Below, piece after piece: positions 57,130-64,000 of a DNA stretch of 64,000 nucleotides (the first letter of the stretch is position 1; each line of letters begins with the position of its first letter). The stretch lies in contig NC_057925.1 in assembly GCF_018873765.1 (NCBI RefSeq), positions 9,869,568 through 9,933,567 on the forward strand, given 5' to 3'. The DNA is from Telopea speciosissima (taxonomy: Eukaryota; Streptophyta; Magnoliopsida; Proteales; Proteaceae). The notes beneath the pieces are model-generated. The model was not told the DNA's origin. It saw only the letters and a list, made by a program, of their open reading frames with translations, and did no database searches. The translations under genes were made by a program, and so were the position numbers.

Positions 57130-58204
57130 TTCTAATCCAAGATACGAAGTTGAGCAAATTTATCGCAGAACAATCAAGATGTTACACATTCATATTTTGT
57201 TGACTTTCCATTAGGTTTAATCTTAACAATTTGTAGATAATTAATTGTAATTTGTATCTAATCATTTAGTCATCCCCACTTATTAATTTAATTTAACCTC
57301 ACATGGCCTAACAACTAAGGCTCCGTTTGGATCCTCCCTGGAAGGAAACCCTTTCATTCTGGAATTTCACAATGTCCTGATCCTAGTCCAGATTCATCTT
57401 CTTTTTATATCTTATTATTTGAAATTCCTTTTAAAACAAATTCAAAACAAAAAGATTCCCTTGTATGTATATACGAATAAGAGGATTGAATGTTTCTAAT
57501 CATCCAAACAGTCCACATGTTATGACAAATGAAAATGAATGACTAAGCTGTCCAGGTCTAATTGTCTATTTGCTTATAATAGCATATGTTGCCTTCAATG
57601 GCAAAATTGTAATTTTTAAGTTGTCAACATTTGAATGAAGATGTGGTTAGACTAACAACCCAAGCTTCACCATGTAAATTTGCCACGTGGACATTAGAAT
57701 CTCACACCAACTCATAACTTTTTTTAAATAATATCTGTGGGTGGACCAATTTCAAACCAACCCATAAAACCGCCTGAACAAACAAACTCCATTAACAAAC
57801 AACCCTTCCAAAGTCTGACCAAACTATAACCGAAATGGTCCCACACATGTGCCCTACACGAGCTTAATCCCCTCCATGGGACCCACAAGTATTGATCCAA
57901 TGTCTTAATCCACAACTCCACATCATGAATCACACCACTTATTCCAATCCGATGAGTACCAATTACCCTTTCGGTTGGTGTTTGTTAATTTGATTCCGAT
58001 CCAACGATGGACCGAAATGGGAGTACCGTAGTGATCAACTTAGGAATGAAAAAGCATAAAAACGGTTCACTTAGTTCTAAGAATCATTTCACGTGTTTTA
58101 TATTGTGTTTCATGTTTAAACCACATGAGGAAACCAATTAGTGAGAGGTTATAGAGGTGAAGAGCAAGGGAGGAGCCGGAGAGAAAACAAGGAGAAGAGA
58201 AGAG
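57130..58204 (+). promoter_or_regulatory. SCPL upstream region with MITE relic
   Basis: 57322-57514 has GGCTCCGTTTGGATCC and, inverted, GGACTGTTTGGATGAT, possibly another GGCTC-TTTGG MITE. From about 57970 the sequence GATTCCGATCCAACGATGGA and the 60 bases beyond recur at about 63240, so this part was duplicated. A TTTTATATTG word near 58097 is a possible TATA region for the gene at 58205. No coding sequence. Confidence 0.4.
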
Positions 58205-60724
<2,520 letters not shown>

Positions 60725-62205
60725 AACTTGGAGAAGACCATACATTGCTAATTAGTCTTTTTTTTTTTTTTTTTCTCCTTTAATTGTTTCTAGCTTCCCT
60801 CAAGTATGTAGGAAAGCTTAGCTTGTTAGCCTCTTCCCTAATTTTTAATTTAATTCAATTTTTAGATAGGTTATTTGATTAGCTTGCAAAATTAGTGGAG
60901 TTTTTGTATCCACCAAAAATTTTTATTGCCATTGAAATAGTTGATTTGATCTTCTTAGCTAATTTTATTACAAAAAAAATATATATATATATCTTAGCTA
61001 GTTTGCAACTCAATGATTCGATGACACGATCCAATAGTTATATCCTCGGCTCAACTCAACTCAACTCAGCCTTATCCCAACTAGATGTGTTGGTTCATAT
61101 AAAGATTGATTCAAATGAAGTGGAAGTGGGCTTGCATAATGTGTTGAACTATTTCATAGCTTGCTAATTAAAACTCAATTGGACTGTTCAATTACAACCC
61201 ATTTAATATTCTCACATAAATTGAGTATGCAGTTTTTGCCATAAAATATTTATGAAATTTATTGAAAACCTTTTTTGTTTTTGAAATAAATTTATTCAGA
61301 AGAACTGGAAAGATGCATGGATGCTAAACGTTGATCTTGGAACCAAAGATCGGAAATTAGTCAAATTATTGTGCCCGTCACAGGTTGAGCCCTCCTAGCC
61401 AGGGAATCAATTTTGTTGAAAAACCTATATGTATGCATGGAGATTAGAAAAGGAAAAATGTTTTATTGATATGCAATACAAAAAGTTATAAAGCAACATC
61501 CATTTCAAAATCCAGAATGTTGTTTTACAAAAATAATGATTTCTCTTGATTATTGGAATTCTTGGCATCTATATGTGGAAGCTCCATCCCTATCATATGG
61601 TTACATTATTTTCCTCAGCCAATTATATTTAAATATGCTTATAGTTATGTTCAATAAAAAGAAGACTAAATAATTAAAAAAATAATATAAAATTATAAAT
61701 TTTCCTTTAAAACATTTTAGGATGAAACAAACACAACCTAAGTGTTTTGAAATGATAAAAAAAATGATTTATGACAATTTTAATCATTTTCACCATCTAT
61801 GGATGAATGGGTTTGAGTTGTGTTACTTGACTAAATATATTCAAAAGTTCATAAATCATTGCAGGAAAAGGGTCTTTGAGCCTAAGGCGTACACTGCGCT
61901 TCCTCACATCCTTTGTGACTTTGTGAGAGGATGAAGAATACCGTGCATACTCAAAGAACCGTCACCCATTCTTTATATATCTCTTTTTAGCTTTAATTAA
62001 TCATTGGGTTTGATCCCAACATAGGCCCACATTTTTTAGTTTGGGCTAAGATTTTATCCATTCATAAGCTTTACTCAACTTTGGCCTTGTGACCAACGAA
62101 AAGTTTTTCAAAGACAGAATCTAACCAGAGTTGGGATCATACGGGCTCATCGATCTAACCAAATGACATCTTAGTGATCAGTGTCACATCAAGATTTCAT
62201 CTCCC
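60725..62205. other. SCPL 3' region and intergenic
   Basis: The first part is the 3' UTR, with a T run at about 60759-60776. The rest is AT-rich with a TA microsatellite near 60980. No further gene supported. Confidence 0.4.
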
Positions 62206-62722
62206 TGATCTAGGGCTGCAACACGGTCCAGTTGGGTTGGAATTTTTTAAAACCCCAACCAAACCCTTAGTCCCCATATATAGCTAGATTTAGGCCCGGC
62301 CAAGCCTTGACTCTGGGCCTTACAAATCCAACTTTGACCCGCCCTCACGGTCAGGTCAGGCTGACCCTATTTGGCCCTGATTATGGGGAGGTGAAGGGAT
62401 AAATGCATGGGTTGGGTTGGACCGGGGAGAAAATTATCAATTTTACATAAAATAACATTATAATAAAGTATATTATGACACTTATTATCTTCATATATAA
62501 TATATTATAAAACAAAATGTGTGTGATGTTTAAAATTTATAATATATATATATATATACAGGGTCGGGCTTAGCCCGAAACCTCAATCCTAGCCCGGTCC
62601 GACCTTGACTCAGGACTAGAAATTTCTAGCCCTGACCCACCCTCAGAGTCAGAGTATTTCAACCCAGGCCCTGCTCGGGCTCACAATGGGCTAGGACCAA
62701 TAGGGCCAAACTTGCACCTCTA
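62206..62722 (-). mobile_element. GGGTCGGG-rich repeat element, copy B (inverted)
   Basis: Inverted relative to the copy at 52406-52962, with matching GC-rich arms and the same AT-rich centre. The right end inverted, AGAGGTGCAAGTTTGGCCCTA, matches the left end of copy A in nearly every base. Confidence 0.65.
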
Positions 62723-63220
62723 CCCTGATCCATCCATTTTGTTTTTGGTTGGGGGGAGGGGGTAGAAAACCCAAAAAACCCCTCATCACACTTCCTTGGT
62801 AATGGACTTAGACCATCCCATCATATGAGTGACCAGTTTGGATCAATTCCTCGCTACATAAGGATATTATGAAAGCAAAATGATACATGTCATTATGAAA
62901 TTATACGTGCGAAGCCTTTGTACAAGGAACTGATCCGGGTTCATAAGTGAAGTCTATATTAGGTTATTTTAGGATTTTTTTCTTTTTTTGGGTAGAGAAG
63001 GTTGTCTTTGCAATTGAAGTTCCCTAGAGGCTCTATGAAACTGAAATCGTTTCTACATAAAACAACAAAAAATTGTTACACATGAACTTAATCACTAATA
63101 ATAGGCTTAGACCACTAAGTTTGTCATCCTATGCATAACAGCTGTTTTAACTCTCAACCAAAGGTTCTAACAGTTTCATATCAAGTTACAGCTTATCTTA
63201 TGAGGGGTACTTTATGACCA
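62723..63220. other. Intergenic, no gene seen
   Basis: No supported gene, RNA or repeat end. Confidence 0.4.
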
Positions 63221-63221
63221 T

Positions 63222-63400
63222 CAGATTGTTGAGTGTTAATTTGATTCCGATCCAACGATGGAACGAATGGAAGTACCATAGTGATCAATGGTGGCGTAAA
63301 GCTTAAAATAATGCAAAAGATTAAAACCGGTTCTTTTAGTACTTCATGCTTTATAATGCGTTGCACTAGTGGTGAGAGAGAGAGAGAGAGAGATTTTGAT
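63222..63400 (+). repeat. Second copy of SCPL upstream sequence
   Basis: From about 63236 the sequence TTAATTTGATTCCGATCCAA and the following 40 bases match 57986-58045 with only a few changes. The order of a following word (about CGGTTC, then TTTAGT) is also kept, and a GAGAGAG run ends it, as in the region before the SCPL start. This points to a duplicated promoter, perhaps with a second gene copy or relic beyond or decayed here. No SCPL exon was recognised to 64000. Confidence 0.6.
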
Positions 63401-63591
63401 TGAAAGAAGGAATCGGCCAGGGACAGAGCTGGAAAGAAGGAAACCGTAACTGCGAAAGAGGAGGAAGTTACTGTTTTTAAAAACTTCTTTGTTTTCAATA
63501 AACGGGATAATAATAAAAAGGGAAGAGGCTGGTATGCTAGCGGTTTGCAAACTAACACCCTATGTGTTTATCGCTCTCTTTCTTGTTTTTA

Positions 63592-63990
63592 AGGGTAAGG
63601 GAGTCATTTCGAAGGAAGAATAGATAGATAAATACAGAAGGTGCTAGATCCTCTACGGCCGGGCAGCCTAGCAGCCATTGTGCAACCCACACATAGGCAG
63701 GGGCGAAATGATCGCCCTCCCTTTCACTGGATCTTTATCCCCTCTAGTTATCTGCCTGGCCAGTTCCCCAATGCCACTAACAGGGGGAAATGATCACCCT
63801 ACCCTTGACTGGGTGGGATCCACCCCCCTTATTAGAGGCACTGGGGAACTGGGCCGGATAGGAGACTGGTGGAGATAATTTTTCCCCTTCACCTTTATCC
63901 TCTCACTAGTGTGTCTCATTCGATATCTAATTTTTTATTTTTTATTAGGGAGTGTATCTCTCTTCCTTTTTTCAGGGGTAAGGGAGTCAT
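63592..63990. repeat. Direct repeat around a palindromic MITE
   Basis: GGGTAAGGGAGTCATTTC occurs at about 63592 and again at about 63977. Between them is a palindromic MITE of the 43263/43488 family at about 63729-63884 (ATCTGCCTGG arms; imperfect 9-bp flanks CCTTTCACT / CCCTTCACC). Confidence 0.5.
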
Positions 63991-64000
63991 TTCAAGGAAG

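Noticed and set aside
58157..58204. Longer N-terminus for the SCPL protein starting at GTG
   Set aside because: There is no ATG before 58205 in frame, and the signal peptide begins directly after that ATG.

Overview
This is nuclear DNA of a flowering plant. The evidence is spliced genes with GT-AG and GC-AG introns, a type II MIKC MADS-box gene, a BYPASS1/ROH1-type gene, a plant serine carboxypeptidase-like gene, a eukaryotic tRNA-Pro with a T-run terminator, and large amounts of plant-type transposable elements (Copia, Tat/Ogre-like Gypsy, L1 with RNase H, hAT and Mutator MITEs). I cannot name the species. No organellar, bacterial or viral genome segment was recognised.

Layout. 0-17 kb is gene-poor: a candidate 1.6-kb Pack-MULE (749-2380), a tRNA-Pro(AGG) on the minus strand, several MITEs (one nested in another) and two decayed minus-strand LINEs (6.4-9.6 and 13.2-15.7 kb). 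18.1-38.1 kb is one gene, an AGL15-like MADS-box transcription factor with eight exons and a 256-residue product. Its second intron is about 12.9 kb long because an 11.5-kb Copia element inserted there; that Copia carries a second LTR element in its gag region and a hAT-type MITE in the last codons of pol. 39.4-40.3 kb is an intronless BPS1/ROH1-like gene on the minus strand, tail-to-tail with AGL15. 40.8-57.5 kb is again transposon territory: paired palindromic MITEs sharing target repeats, LINE remnants, a 3.8-kb solo LTR with a hAT element inside it, a longer L1 copy with a poly(A) tail, and more hAT elements. 58.2-60.7 kb is an eight-exon serine carboxypeptidase-like gene (subfamily like SCPL40; 492 residues, catalytic triad intact). 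Right of it, a second copy of its upstream region appears at about 63.2 kb, suggesting a duplicated neighbour or relic.

The three protein genes are not an operon and nothing in the sequence links their functions: AGL15 is a nuclear regulator of embryogenesis and flowering, BPS1-like proteins affect a root-to-shoot signal or growth, and SCPL proteins are secreted or vacuolar hydrolases/acyltransferases. I see no convincing new biological system. The points most worth a second look are the layered insertions in the AGL15 intron, GC-AG introns in two unrelated genes, the Pack-MULE, the triple target repeat round two palindromic MITEs, and the duplicated SCPL promoter. All exon coordinates are read by eye from splice signals, reading phase and family similarity, with no transcript support.
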